Of a DNA stretch of 64,000 nt, positions 11,501 through 22,435 are shown in pieces (positions within the stretch are counted from its first letter, which is position 1; each line of letters starts with the position of its first letter). The DNA comes from Sipunculus nudus (lineage: Eukaryota > Annelida > Sipuncula > Golfingiida > Sipunculidae). The position numbers and the translations under genes were made by a program. The DNA lies in the NCBI GenBank assembly GCA_026874595.1, contig CM049320.1:33884214-33948213 (forward strand), in the 5' to 3' direction. Below the pieces are notes generated by a model that did no database searches, was not told the DNA's origin, and was given only the letters and a program-made list of their open reading frames with translations.

Positions 11501-12249
11501 ATAAACGTAACAAATGTTTTCCTCCCGTAAACGTGTCATCGCTTTAAAATGCTCTGAATATGTTTGCTAGTAGCGAGGGCAGTGAACCAGGAAATATTAC
11601 TACTACATTAAGCTTATATTTCGTAACGTGCAATTTCAATGCAACACTTCTATAAATTGTTGTATCCCCAGACAAAATCGGGGGTACTAAGGTTTAAGCA
11701 CGGTCCTGTCCCCGCAGATAAATCTTGTAAGCGAGACAACTCTAAAAATGTTTCTAAGATCTTTACCAAATTTTACATCGTCATAAGTATGGGTGAAAGG
11801 AGGAAGCCTATTTAAAATGTGGTCATGGGCTATATAAAGAGAGTGACCTTGACGAAAATCACAAACTCTCCTATATCTCAAGAGATAATGCATAGATTGG
11901 TCCAGAAATTCAGGTTGGTCGAAGATCTTGGATAGCTTTGTTTGTTTTCGGCCCTTTTTATACCCCAATCATTGTCACTTTATAGCATTGTGTGTCTTAT
12001 GATCCAAAAACTAATTAAAATATATATTATGCACATGAATAGATATGAGAAAACAGTGTACCAGGTTTAAAATGATCTATACTTTTTGGGGTCTATAATG
12101 AATTTAAAACAACTTCTGGAATGATTTTAGAAATAGTTTATTGTTTGCCAGCTCTGCTTACCTTAAACTGTGATCAGGACCACCACTACCAGAGTGAGCT
12201 GGACCTTGATTATAACGAGATTTGGTTTCAAGTCGGATCTGTTTATCTG
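11501..12249. other. No confident gene; open minus-strand frame at 11687-11968
   Basis: The 93-residue minus-strand frame reads plausibly (KKGRKQTKLSKIFDQPEF...) but has no recognisable domain or splice context. It may be a fragment of a decayed mobile-element gene. Confidence 0.2.
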
Positions 12250-12800
12250 AAATTCGAATGAGTACTATATCAAAATAAAGTATTTTTGTGAAATACCGCA
12301 TCGTTTACTTGACACATAAATTGTTTTTAACAAGGCTTCGGACATGTCTAAAATCAGGTGACCTTGATCTTAGTTTTCAAGGTCAAATATACGAAATAAT
12401 AGGATTTTAAGAACCCCCGAAGTATTGAAGTACTCCATTTTACGTTTTCAAATTTGACACACAAATTTTTTCTACCAAGATCTTGGACATGTTTGAAAAC
12501 TGATGACCTTGATCGTCGTTTACAAGGTCAATTCACAATTATATGATAGGTGTGACCCCTGTTAATTTCCAAATACTGCATATTTTCACCTCAAATTTAA
12601 CAAACCAGTTATTTCTACCAAGATCTCGGACATGTTTTAAAACTAGTGACCTTAAGCTTGGACTTCAAGGTAACATCAGCGAAAACATAGGGATTTTTTT
12701 AACCTATGAAGTCTGAAATACTGCATGTTTTATTCAATTTTGATACACAGTGTTTCAACTAAGCTATTAGATAAGTTCACAAATTGGTTAGCTTTGACCT
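12250..12800 (+). repeat. ~144-bp tandem repeat with inverted AGGTCA half-sites
   Basis: The phrase CCAAGATCTTGGACATGT and its variants recur near 12331, 12475, 12618 and, degraded, 12766. Each unit then has TGACCTTGATC about 15 bp before a CAAGGTCA, giving two convergent extended half-sites for monomer-binding nuclear receptors. It resembles the core of the AGGTCA-rich dispersed elements but lacks their termini. Confidence 0.7.
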
Positions 12801-13836
12801 GTAAGGCGTTAATATATGCTTCAGAATCTGGGGCCTGTATGAAAGGATGATAAGCCTAATATATTTGGATACAATGGCATCTCTGAAGCTATGATTGTAT
12901 AGCTTTAAATGTGCCCCAGAAATGACGGTGCCAGCTATTTTCCAGAAAGCCGAAACATTCTGAAGGTGAACCTGTCACCATGATTTCGGGTTAAATTGTG
13001 TATCACAGGCCAAGGAACGAGTATATGATAATGTAGGTAAAGATTAGAATGTATGCTTGGCACTGATACCAGGTCCTTTGTCAAGTTATACACGTTGATT
13101 TTATTGCAAGGCCACAACGTTAATGAAGTAGGGGTCAGGTGGCCTAAGATCAAATGCATTAATTAAGCTTTGCTTTGAACAACACCATTTCATATCCAAA
13201 TTAATGGACTTCTGGATAGAGTAGTTACCCGCATCATTGTGCGGGGTACCATTCTGACTTCTGGGAGGTGGTATAGTACTTTCCCGGACTGAAACGTGAT
13301 GCCGGTTATAGTGACTAAGGGTGTGGCAGCATGCAAGGCGACCTGGTAATGGTATCACATGCCAGAATTCATCGTGCTTGGAATGATATCATGGAAGTTC
13401 CACGCCGGAGATTAAAACATTATCTGTGTATAAATTTCAAGAACGTGTCATCCATGAAATCATTAATTAGCAACCTATTCTGTCTGGATCCATTAATAAA
13501 ACTTCAGGGGATGCCAGAGTCTCGGGCATGCGTATCAAGGATGGTGTGGCCGGAAGAGAGGCCTCAAAAAGAGAGATTGGAGCATGGGGAGCGATGACGA
13601 CGGATAAATTGAGAATTAAAGAGAGGTATAAAAATCATTTTATTAATCTGTAATGCCTTTATCTTATGTATAGAATGTGAAATTAATGTTTTTTATACGA
13701 ATGGGTAGGAACATAAAGAGAACATATTCGATATAAAAAAAAGAATGTTTGTTACCATGAAAGAATACATTTTCATCTAATACTCGGTGTGATTGGTGGG
13801 AGCCTCTCTCATATAATGGTAAAAATACACAGGTTT
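12801..13836. other. No gene seen
   Basis: Overlapping open frames on both strands at 13101-13597 do not agree with any family or splice pattern and are judged spurious. Confidence 0.35.
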
Positions 13837-14066
13837 GCCTCCGCCAGAAGGGTATGTGTGTGTTTGTGTGTGTTTTATTTCCACAACATAACATTTGGAG
13901 ATCGGAAATTTTCATGGCATTTCGGAAATGGATATTTTTAGGAGATTTCAGAAATAGACCAATGAAGACTCAATTAGATTTTGTGGTAGATCCGTCACAT
14001 GATCCGATATCAGTAACTTCATCAAGGAATATTCAGAGAGAAACAGAGTCACTTATGCACGAATGA
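13837..14066 (-). mobile_element. GCCTCCGCCA-ended dispersed repeat, copy 2 (reverse orientation)
   Basis: It begins GCCTCCGCCAGAAGGGTATG and reads as the reverse complement of the 3' part of the copy at 10085-10491, including the ACAACATAAC tract and the GTGTGTGTTTG run. Confidence 0.65.
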
Positions 14067-14234
14067 ACCTGGGAATAATTACCTAATAAATGAATGCAAG
14101 CACTGTTTTTGGAGCATCCCACAACAGGGATTCCCCCCCCCCCCGTCAATTGACGTCAATTTATCTAAAATGGTGGGGGATGACTCGTAGGCGTGTCGGA
14201 GCGGGGTAGTCAAAGAGAGGACAACCTTTTTATA

Positions 14235-14238
<4 letters not shown>

Positions 14239-14286
<48 letters not shown>

Positions 14287-14301
14287 GAGAGAGAGAGAGA
14301 G
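14239..14301. repeat. (AT)n followed by (GA)n microsatellite
   Basis: About 22 AT units (14239-14282), a short TTAA junction, then eight GA units. Confidence 0.9.
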
Positions 14302-14518
14302 GTTACGCTGGGGGATGAGCTGTCACTTAAAAAGAAATGAATATGATTGGCTCCGTGTATTCCTCGCTTGGCTTTGTCTTCGAGCACAAGGTCTCATCTG
14401 ATTGGACAAAAATACAGTGTTCCCCTCTGGTGTTGCAATTAAGGATACGAGGTCATAACAAACAGCGCCTTACGATATAGGTAGTAGCCCTATAGGTAAA
14501 GCGCTGTGTAAAGAGCGT
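14302..14518 (+). repeat. Dispersed ~215-bp repeat, copy 1
   Basis: It is highly similar to 56811-57031: shared phrases include GATGAGCTGTCACT, TTCCTCGCTTGGCT, GGTCTCATCTGATTGGAC, CCCCTCTGGTGT and TTACGATATAGGTAGT, ending AAGCGCTGTGTAAAGAGC. Immediate flanks differ, so these are independent insertions. Confidence 0.8.
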
Positions 14519-14709
14519 ACCGACAGTAAACAAAAGGAGTTCGGGCGAAGGCCGCCCGGCATCATGGCAGGCGCCTTCCAAGTTGCGGTCGATAGTCATG
14601 TGGTGTGTCGATCCCCGCAAGACATGTTAAAAGTTTGTCACATCATATTTCTTAAGTCTGACATAGGGAAGAGCACTGCACAGGAACTAAGTAATAGTGG
14701 CTAGCTAAA

Positions 14710-14844
14710 ATGCCGCTAAAGAAGACCAAGGGAACAAAGAAACCCGTTCCTAAGAGGAAGGTGACACGAGAGCCTGTGTCCGCTTCATCGGAGCATGAAC
14801 TAGAAGCTGAGTTGACAGGAGAAGCCCGGCGGGGGCCGAAGTAG
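14710..14844 (+). pseudogene. Short basic open frame, possibly a decayed gag-like start
   Basis: Forty-four codons from ATG to TAG encode a lysine/arginine-rich peptide starting MPLKKTKGTKKP. The same frame stays open for another ~80 codons after the single TAG, in a GC-rich island (about 14520-15000) unlike the AT-rich surroundings. A basic N-terminus in a GC-rich island would fit the first gene of a retroelement. I see no protease or reverse transcriptase downstream and no long terminal repeats. Confidence 0.25.
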
Positions 14845-15420
14845 CCGCCCGACAGCGGCCCGTCACCAGCACGGAGCGCGCTCCCAGCAGGTTCGACTTT
14901 GTACAAGTCGGGGGGATACGGGAGGGGGTCGTTCGAGTATCGTAGGGAGCCCATGCGGCGGTCGTGCTGCTCTGTCGACCTCCGTCCAAATTTTAAAGCA
15001 AAAATTCGTCTTAAATCGTCGGATTGCTGCCCCAGTATTGTTGGCCGCTGCCCGAGCGATTAACGGGCGACCTGTTTACGAGCTCTGCGACCTCAAAAAA
15101 CGCCATTGGAAAATCGCTTAATTAAGAAGAGGGTTTCGGTGCCCTGCGATCGTCGGCCGACCCTAAAAATCGCGGCTTTTCAGCTCGCACAGAAACCGGA
15201 CGGCCCCGTAATCGATAAAATCGGCCGATTTTCTTTGACAGTGCCAGACTCTTGGCGACGCCGAATTTTCACGACAAAATCCCGTCGCTGGGGCCGTCAC
15301 AATACACGACAATGTACCCCTGTAGGTACAAAGTCAGGCGATCCTATAAATCGGCCTATTAAATCAGGTAGTGATCACCTGGCTTAAGATAAAAAAAGGT
15401 ATTATTACCAGTATAAGTTA
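14845..15420. other. GC-rich island with many ATCG/CGAT words, no gene recognised
   Basis: The 15000-15390 part is rich in CG-containing words such as AATCGGCCGATTTT and GATCGTCGGCCGACC. A 93-residue plus-strand frame (15106-15387) has no recognisable domain. Confidence 0.3.
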
Positions 15421-15647
15421 GGGCTCAGTCACACATGCCTACGATCGCCTTCGATCACTTATAGCACATCATGGTCACGACTAGTCGTTGCCGATCATAT
15501 GCGACTCGTCGCATGGGATTAGCTTTCCAGTTACACATGGGGCCATGATACGAGCGATCGTAAATAATCGGTCAGAGATTTAGAGTGTTGTCTGACTGCG
15601 ACCTAACCTGTTGTAAACTGGTCGTGGGTGCATGTGTGATTTTGGCC
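15421..15647. mobile_element. 227-bp MITE with TTA target duplication
   Basis: TTA flanks both ends (15418-15420 and 15648-15650). The inverted ends GGGCTCAGTCACACATGC and GGCCAAAATCACACATGC (right end reverse-complemented) match at 14 of 18 positions. A 3-bp TTA duplication with GG-starting ends fits PIF/Harbinger. If the fourth base is counted, a TTAA-type (piggyBac-like) reading is also possible. The interior is rich in CGATCG and GTCGC words and has no coding frame. Confidence 0.7.
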
Positions 15648-16435
15648 TTAATTCTAAACAAGGTAAAGCTATAATATATTTCACGATAATGCAGAAATGG
15701 AAGTAAAATCTATAATTCTTATAATTAATATATTTCATTTACAATATATAACTATTCTCTGAATAGCATAGGGGATAATTACATTGATTATCCCCGCTTG
15801 CTATAAAGGGAGGTATATTTTAACCCCCCCCCCCCATCATCCGTCACAAAGGCATTATGAGGGAAAATATTTTACAAGATTTACATAAATAAAAGATATG
15901 ATCAGCATTCAAGAGGATAAAGAATGAAGTAGTCAAATTAAACTGGAGCCTTAACTTTCGTATGTTGAAGTTTAAAAGTGACTCAAAAACGCTGGTGGAA
16001 GTTATCCAGTTCCTTTCAAGTATGTAATATAATACGAGGAATATCGTCACTCGAAAATGAGGGGAACTCTTGATAAAGCTGACTAATTAATTTAATATTT
16101 TGTGGCACTATGTAACGTTACCGAAAGTCGTTATCTGGAGTACGCTGAATCTATATAATAGATGTATTAATTACGAGGTGTTCAGTGTAATGAACATAAA
16201 GCTAGCTACAAGTCCTGGGGTCAACAATTATAAGAATATCTCAGAAATTCTGAGTGAGCCAATTGGCAAATGCATGTACTGTTAAGGTAAAGAATAGTTT
16301 CCTCCTGATCGGAAAACAACATATGTTACCAAGTTTATAAAAATGAAAGCGAGACAAAGTGGGGAAGTACCGACCGCTACCTTTGCTAAATATATATATA
16401 TATTTATGGAATGAATAGTTCATAATAGACTTTAT
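15648..16435. other. No gene seen
   Basis: AT-rich sequence with a C12 run at 15824-15835. Confidence 0.4.
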
Positions 16436-16609
16436 GAACAATTTGAGCAAAATAGTCTCTTGTTCATGAAGAACCACTCGGCCATTAATTTGAAATATTC
16501 ACTCTGTCATGATATTAACAGTGGTTTTGAGAGAGGACAGGATATGCCAATTAAATGCCTCGACGCCTCAGGGGCTTTCGACGGGTTGTGGCATAAAAGA
16601 TACATCTGA
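16436..16609 (+). pseudogene. Reverse-transcriptase relic of a non-LTR retrotransposon
   Basis: One frame reads from about 16436 to a TGA at 16607-16609 and contains CLDASGAFDGLWHKRYI. This matches the palm motif A of non-LTR (LINE-type) reverse transcriptases, in which the aspartate of the F/L-D-x-S-x-AFD block binds catalytic metal. Upstream residues (SLLFMKNHSAINLKYS) resemble the fingers segment that precedes motif A. Only ~58 codons survive; motif B, the YxDD block and the endonuclease are absent. The element is dead. Confidence 0.65.
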
Positions 16610-18549
16610 TACGATACATTTATAAACTCTTGGTTTACTTGATGTTATTAAAATTAAAAAATTATACTTTTCATGAAATTATGAATGTTTCAAGTAAAAT
16701 CATTTGAATGCGTATAAGTCGTCAAATTAAAAACAAATTCACTGATTAGGTTGTGTATCTATAGAATTTATAGATATCCATTAAAATATAAATTTATAAT
16801 ATAAATTTAAATAGCTAAATCATAGAATGTATACATTATATAACCAGCCCATCAAATATGTACATTCTATGGATTATTTACGTATAGTCCAAATCATATA
16901 TAAGGTGTACATTCTTCCATGGCCAGGGTTATGGAATATGTATAATTCCATTGAAAATGTACCCTAATTTCAATACCGATTCTGAAAAAAAAGTTTAAAA
17001 AGACTTGTTTAGAAAATATATTTAATTGCTTTACACATTTTTCCATATTGTTTATACAGTTTTAAAATATACCCTAACATAAGCATTCTTCTTTAGGAAA
17101 AATATTGATGTAGATTTTATAAATGAAATACAATGAAGCGCCGTTTATCCGAACACACCGTGGAAAAGGTTTTCGTTTGGAAAAATAATTTGTCATGGAG
17201 TTGGTTTTTGGTGGAAGGTCTAGGTGTAAAGCTCAGCGAGGTGAGCTTTCAATTACACGACTTTTTATCAAGAAAAGTTATTGTAATAATCTTTGATAAA
17301 TACCCGTTTCTTGAAATAACATGACAAAAAAAAAACGCTCTTGCATGCAGCTAATGTTTTCAATCACTCAGATTATTTTTCATTTATTTACCAGTGAATC
17401 TCTTGTGCGGGTTATCAGTGGTTATTTTATAAAAATATTTTGTTGGACGTACCCGCCTAAATTTTTAATGCTTGCTTAACTATGTACTGTGTACATCTGG
17501 AGAGTTTCATTCTGGTTTCGTACTATATAAGTGACAGGGGCTTATGCTCGATTATCCTGGTGTCAACCAGGCTCAGTGTATCAATCATGTGGGTCCTAAG
17601 TGTGTGTTCGCCAAATTGGTGGGTCATACCACCAAGGAACCTCCGAAAGGAAAGGCGCACCAGTTTGTGAGTGAAACATGAATGTTTGGCACAGTCTCTT
17701 CATTAAGCCTGCTGAGCACACATCCTGCATGGGTAAGGCCTGACCGTGAAAAATATCAAAGCCTCGGCTGATATTTCAGTTGAATTGTACAAGTAGCAAT
17801 ATATGCTTATCGAGGTGCTCTTCAACATTCATATGATGAAATAATGATGCATAGATCTAGTAATTTACCAAATATATAAAAATATGAAAAATGTAAGAAA
17901 AGTCATTTTTATAAAAAAAAAAAAAGTCGTAAGTAGACATGACGCTTTCGCTTCCGACACTCTGAATCCAACTTAGGGGGGAAACATGACACTTTAAACT
18001 ACCAATGGAATTTCTTAGGTATTTTGCACATGATATCTACAAGGCATACTTTGAAAAATTATGAAATAAAATTTGGGGGTCAATGTGCTTATTTTTGCAG
18101 TATATGAAGTTAAAAATGGACACTTGTGGTGGGTTTTTTATATGATATTATAACTAAAGGGGAACCAAAAGTTGCATATTTTAGAAAACTGACCAATGTA
18201 TTTTGCATAACAATCTAAATAAACATGCAGAATGAAATATTAATCTTAATTAAAGACAAAAATGTGTATGTCAATGGGTTAAATTTAAAAATATTTGGCA
18301 AAAATGTAAAAATTTTGGAGATGATTAGTTTAGTAAAATCCCGAAAGGTGGCGCTGGTGTGTGTGAGACAAAGAGCAAGTCCAAACATTAATAGCTTCTG
18401 GCGTCTTTAATTTATAATCAGCTTTTTAAATGCCCATATAAAACGAAATATAAATATCAGCACTAAAAAACTATAGGTATATACTAATTATCTCTTTAGA
18501 ATTACATCATCAATGTCATTTACAATCATGTGGTGATATTTATGCTCCG
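16610..18549. other. No gene seen; AT-rich with an inverted repeat near 16823-16873
   Basis: CATAGAATGTATACAT near 16823 and ATGTACATTCTATG near 16858 form an imperfect inverted repeat. A poly(A) run near 17920 is followed by unclassified sequence to 18430. Short open frames at 17133, 17482 and 18225 look random. Confidence 0.3.
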
Positions 18550-20988
18550 TTTTAAGCTCAGCTGACTTTCAGTCATGCTGGGCTATAGCGATGGGTCTTT
18601 GTCCGGCGTCCTTCCGTCTGTCCGTCCGGCCGGCCGTCCGTCCGTTAGCAGGGCACAAATCGTAACCGTAGGGGCCAGGGCCATGAACCCTATGCAGTCT
18701 TAGAGGTTATAAAAAGATCTCCTTGCAAACCTGAAATTAGGTCACTGCGACCTATATTCTCGAAGTTATGGGGTGTGTTTGCACACCCCAGAAATAACTC
18801 TTTGAGACAAAATTTTCATTCCAAACCTTCCATCTTTCACATACAGCTCACCTACCAACCGGGGAAGAACCATAATTTTTTTAGGTCAAAAGGTCAAAGG
18901 TCAGGGTCACAGGAGCCTCTTCTTTAAAAAGCCTGTGGATGCATTTTAAGCCAACCCTTTCATCCCAATTCTTTGATCTTTCACATATAGCTCACCTACT
19001 AAGTTGGAGAAGAATCCTATAGATTTTTTAGGTCACAAGGTCAAAGGTCAGGGTCACAGGATCCACTTCTTTGAAAAGGTAGTGGACACATTTCAAGCTA
19101 GACTTTTCATTCCAAACCTTCCCGCACTGATATCGCTTCTCTGCCAACAGGGGAAAAGATCTGTTGATTTTGAGGTCAAAGGTCAAGTTCACAGCACCCA
19201 CTTCTTGTTCGGAATCATTTTCAGGCAAACTTTTCAATTTGTACCTTCCATCTGTCATATATGGCTTACCTACCAATAAGGGAAGAAGCCTATTGATGTT
19301 GAGGTCAAAAAGTCAAAGGTCAAGGTCACAATATTAAATTGTTCTAAATGCTTGTGAGCATATTTCAAGTGTAACCGTTCAACCCAAACCTTCAGTCTTT
19401 CACATATGCCACATCTATGCATCACCCAGTTTGACTCAAACTTCATATTTATGGGTCTTTTTGCTTGAATAAATAACTTATTGATTTTGGGGTCAGCTGG
19501 TCAGCAGGTTAAAGGTTGCAGGTCAAAGTTATTCACCCATTGGTTGCCAAGTAATTACACCAGATTTAAGTGGTCAGTAGTTACCCATCATTTAGAAAGA
19601 ATCCAGTTGATATATGGGCAAAAGGCCAAGGTCATAGGTCAGTGATGTTCACAATTACTTATTTTATAGACCATCTCTATTTTTCTTGTATATATAACCA
19701 TCCCACTCCAGCTGGTACATCTCCCTGTGTGGCTGCAATTGTGAGTGACACTGGTGACATATGACTCCCTTTTGTATCAGCCTTTTAAATGATAAGGCTC
19801 AGTGATAAGTACCTCGTTACTTCATAACAAAAACACTGTTGTCAGAATGCTTCAGCCAGGCATTAAGACTATGAGAGTATAGTATTAAGGTTTAGCTACT
19901 GATTTATAAGATGATGGGAACATTTTGCAGTTTATTTTATGGAATCCTAGCAATAAACTTAGTTTCCTAGATATCTGAATATTTTAATATATATCACCAC
20001 ATATAAAAACAAGTGTTTGTTCTCATAATATGTGGATGTGTACCTTGATTTAGGATGGCGTTTTGTTTTATTTCAAGACTCTTAGTCATGCTTTCTGCAT
20101 TTCTTTTCTTTCAGGTTTGGCAGTTTACCTACCCTGCTGACCCCATTGAAAAGCAGAGTGATAATAAAAATATTGGACTTACACTTTTTACAATTGCATA
20201 TCTATAAATCTGATATGAGGGCCTGGACATGCCTTTTGAATTATTTTGGGCATTTATTACTGGATAATTTGCCCCAAGTTTGGTCTCTTATTGGAGAATG
20301 TGGGATATCAAATGTCATACTTGTCAGAAATCCATTATGTCTGCCAGTTAGCCACCTTAGAAATTCTTTCTTCAGGGCAGTTTCAGTAATTTTTCTTTAA
20401 TGTTTGGTCCGATTTACAGAATGTTTGTTGTCTGATTTCAGACTTGTCAGAAGTCCAATATGGCCGCCAGGCAACCATCTTTTAATTCCTTTTGATCATA
20501 TTATCTCAAGAACAGTTAAAGTGAATGCAGTTGGATGTATATTTATGTAATCTTGTAAAGGATTGGGTCAAATATTTCTGAATAAATATTACCATCATTT
20601 ATAAAAGTGCAGTACAGTTGGCTTGTATTGAATAAAAATTCATACAGAAGCACATGTTTCTCAATAATTCTTGCATGAAACTCCTTGATTTTTGCTATAT
20701 ATTTTGATCTTATATTTGCCCTTTGCGGTGTTCCTTTTGAAACTGACAGGTTTCAAGCAAGCTGTTGGAATAGTTCCTGATAGCTTAACAATCATGCATT
20801 TTCCTCAGACCATCAATTCACTGTGTTTTAACCAGACATAGGTGATATATATTTCTGTTGTCATAGAAAATTTTCAACAAATTGGCGAATTGGTTCTTCA
20901 AAATTTGACTGGAAGTTGTGAATCTCAGTCCATGATGTCACAGGTCATGCTTGGCAGCTGAGCGTCATGACCCATGGGTCACTTGTTT
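18550..20988 (+). mobile_element. Pearl/Helitron-like non-autonomous element, second AGGTCA-core copy
   Basis: It starts TTTAAGCTCAGCTGACTTTC, then a (CCGT)-rich tract (18600-18650) and AGCAGGGCACAAATCGTAACC, identical in phrase to the copy at 337. It ends GGCAGCTGAGCGTC, TGACCCATGGGTCA and CTTGTTT. The interior has about six AGGTCA clusters between 18880 and 19640, then a unique-looking 1.3-kb segment with AGTCCAATATGGCCGCCAG. No transposase frame. Confidence 0.75.
18875..19645 (+). repeat. AGGTCA-cluster tandem core of the second element
   Basis: Clusters near 18882, 19030, 19171, 19303, 19490 and 19616 follow the pattern AGGTCAAAGGTCA plus a trailing GGTCAC. Spacing is about 130-190 bp, as in the first element. 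Confidence 0.75.
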
Positions 20989-22193
20989 CATCTACTTGCA
21001 ACTTGCAAAACTGACAGTTGACAGGATTGCCGTTGGTATATATATTCCTGCACTTGTGCCTTTTCTGGTGATATTCTGTTTGAAAATTTCTAAGTGAAAA
21101 TGTGGAACTGCTTAAAAACAGTTAAATAAAGCTGTTACGCTGAGTATTCCTACAATTAAAGTTCATCCTAGTTACTTTTCTTAATTGATGCCCTGAATCG
21201 ATGACGTTGATCATGACAACAAAAGTCACAAACGGCAAAATATGTAGCCCCTTGACAATATCATTCCACCAGATATTTTAAATTTGCAGTGTCGTCAGTA
21301 GGGGGCGCCAGTAAAGTGAAAAAATAGATATATAGATAGTATATATAGATATGATAAAGAAATACATTCTAGCTGCAATCAATATGAGAAAACAATATTG
21401 AGATAGACTGGTTTAAATATTTGTATTCGCATTATTAACACGTATAGAGTTTGTCTGTATGACGAAGCGACTACAATAAAAGCTGTAGAAAAGGCGCTGT
21501 GATATGTTCAACAATATATCAATGTGTGAGAGTTTTTAACGAGCACATTCAGTCATTCGCTATATTACAGCGTGTGGAAACCAGATGATGCATATAATAA
21601 CGCGCTCTATAGTTTGTATAATTTCACTTTATGTACATATCCTTTTGCTCACCCCATTGAATGTAGACATTCTGTAATATGTACACGGTCTATAGAATAA
21701 ACACAATTCATGGTTAGGCCAAGGATTAAATACATTCTATGTTTTGACCACAAAATCTTTACTCAGTGGGGAGAGAGACAAACAAAGAGACAGACCAGAT
21801 CTGATCTGCGCCATGGGCTGTTTGGTCGAATATTATAAAAGATAAAACTATATTGATAGTAACGGTGCATATTAATGTCTGCTAGATAATATAATCGACA
21901 GTGCGCTGCACGCAAAATTTCCCCATAATCTCATCAACATGAATGCACACTGCACATGTTGATCAGTGCCAATGTTCCGGTCAAATCGGCCATTTTTCGA
22001 GTTTTGTCAGTTGAAAATAAATACTTAGATATGCTCGGCCATGAACCTCTCCGTCTAAGATAATCCAGCTTATTATTTAGTTTTTTTTAAGAATCGGCTT
22101 AATTAGGTTTTCTTTGTTCATATACCGGACCCGAACAACTAGTCGCTGCCGATAGGTGTCGCCAGTTTTGCCGAAAAGGCCTTATCTGTTGCA
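20989..22193. other. 3' flank of lectin-like gene 1; no gene seen
   Basis: TCAGTAGGGGGCGCCA at 21295-21310 resembles the vertebrate CTCF core. Sequence from about 21960 to 22190 is alignable with 32690-32900 downstream of the paralogue (shared TCCGGTCAAATCGG, TTTTGTCAGTTGAAA and GCCGATAGGTGTCG), so the duplicated unit includes the 3' flank. Confidence 0.45.
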
Positions 22194-22435
22194 CTACTGG
22201 AGAACATCATGTTCGCAGATTCCTATATTTTTAAATCCCCTATCTTCAGAGTCATGCCATTTGGCAAAGCCAAGGTACCCGAGAACAATATAGTCCTCTT
22301 TATCCATGGCCCCTTGTGGTTGTCCTTTCTCCCAGTTGAAGTAGTTGATTTTGTCCCCGGTTCCTTCCCAGATCCACAACCCTTCAGTTTGTTTGTCTGT
22401 TCCAGAGGTCCAGAACCCGTTGAGGAAATGCCCTT
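22194..22435 (-). CDS. Paralogue 1 exon 4: second half of C-type lectin domain
   Basis: The acceptor CTTTAAACAG precedes GGGCATTTC in frame. The stop TAG is at 22196-22194. It encodes FWTSGTDK, LWIWEGTGDK, NYFNWEKGQPQG, KWHD and GICE. Phase 1 entry. Confidence 0.85.

Noticed and set aside
21295-21310. CTCF-like core TCAGTAGGGGGCGCCA
   Set aside because: A single match to a vertebrate motif in an invertebrate without binding data is not enough for a functional call.
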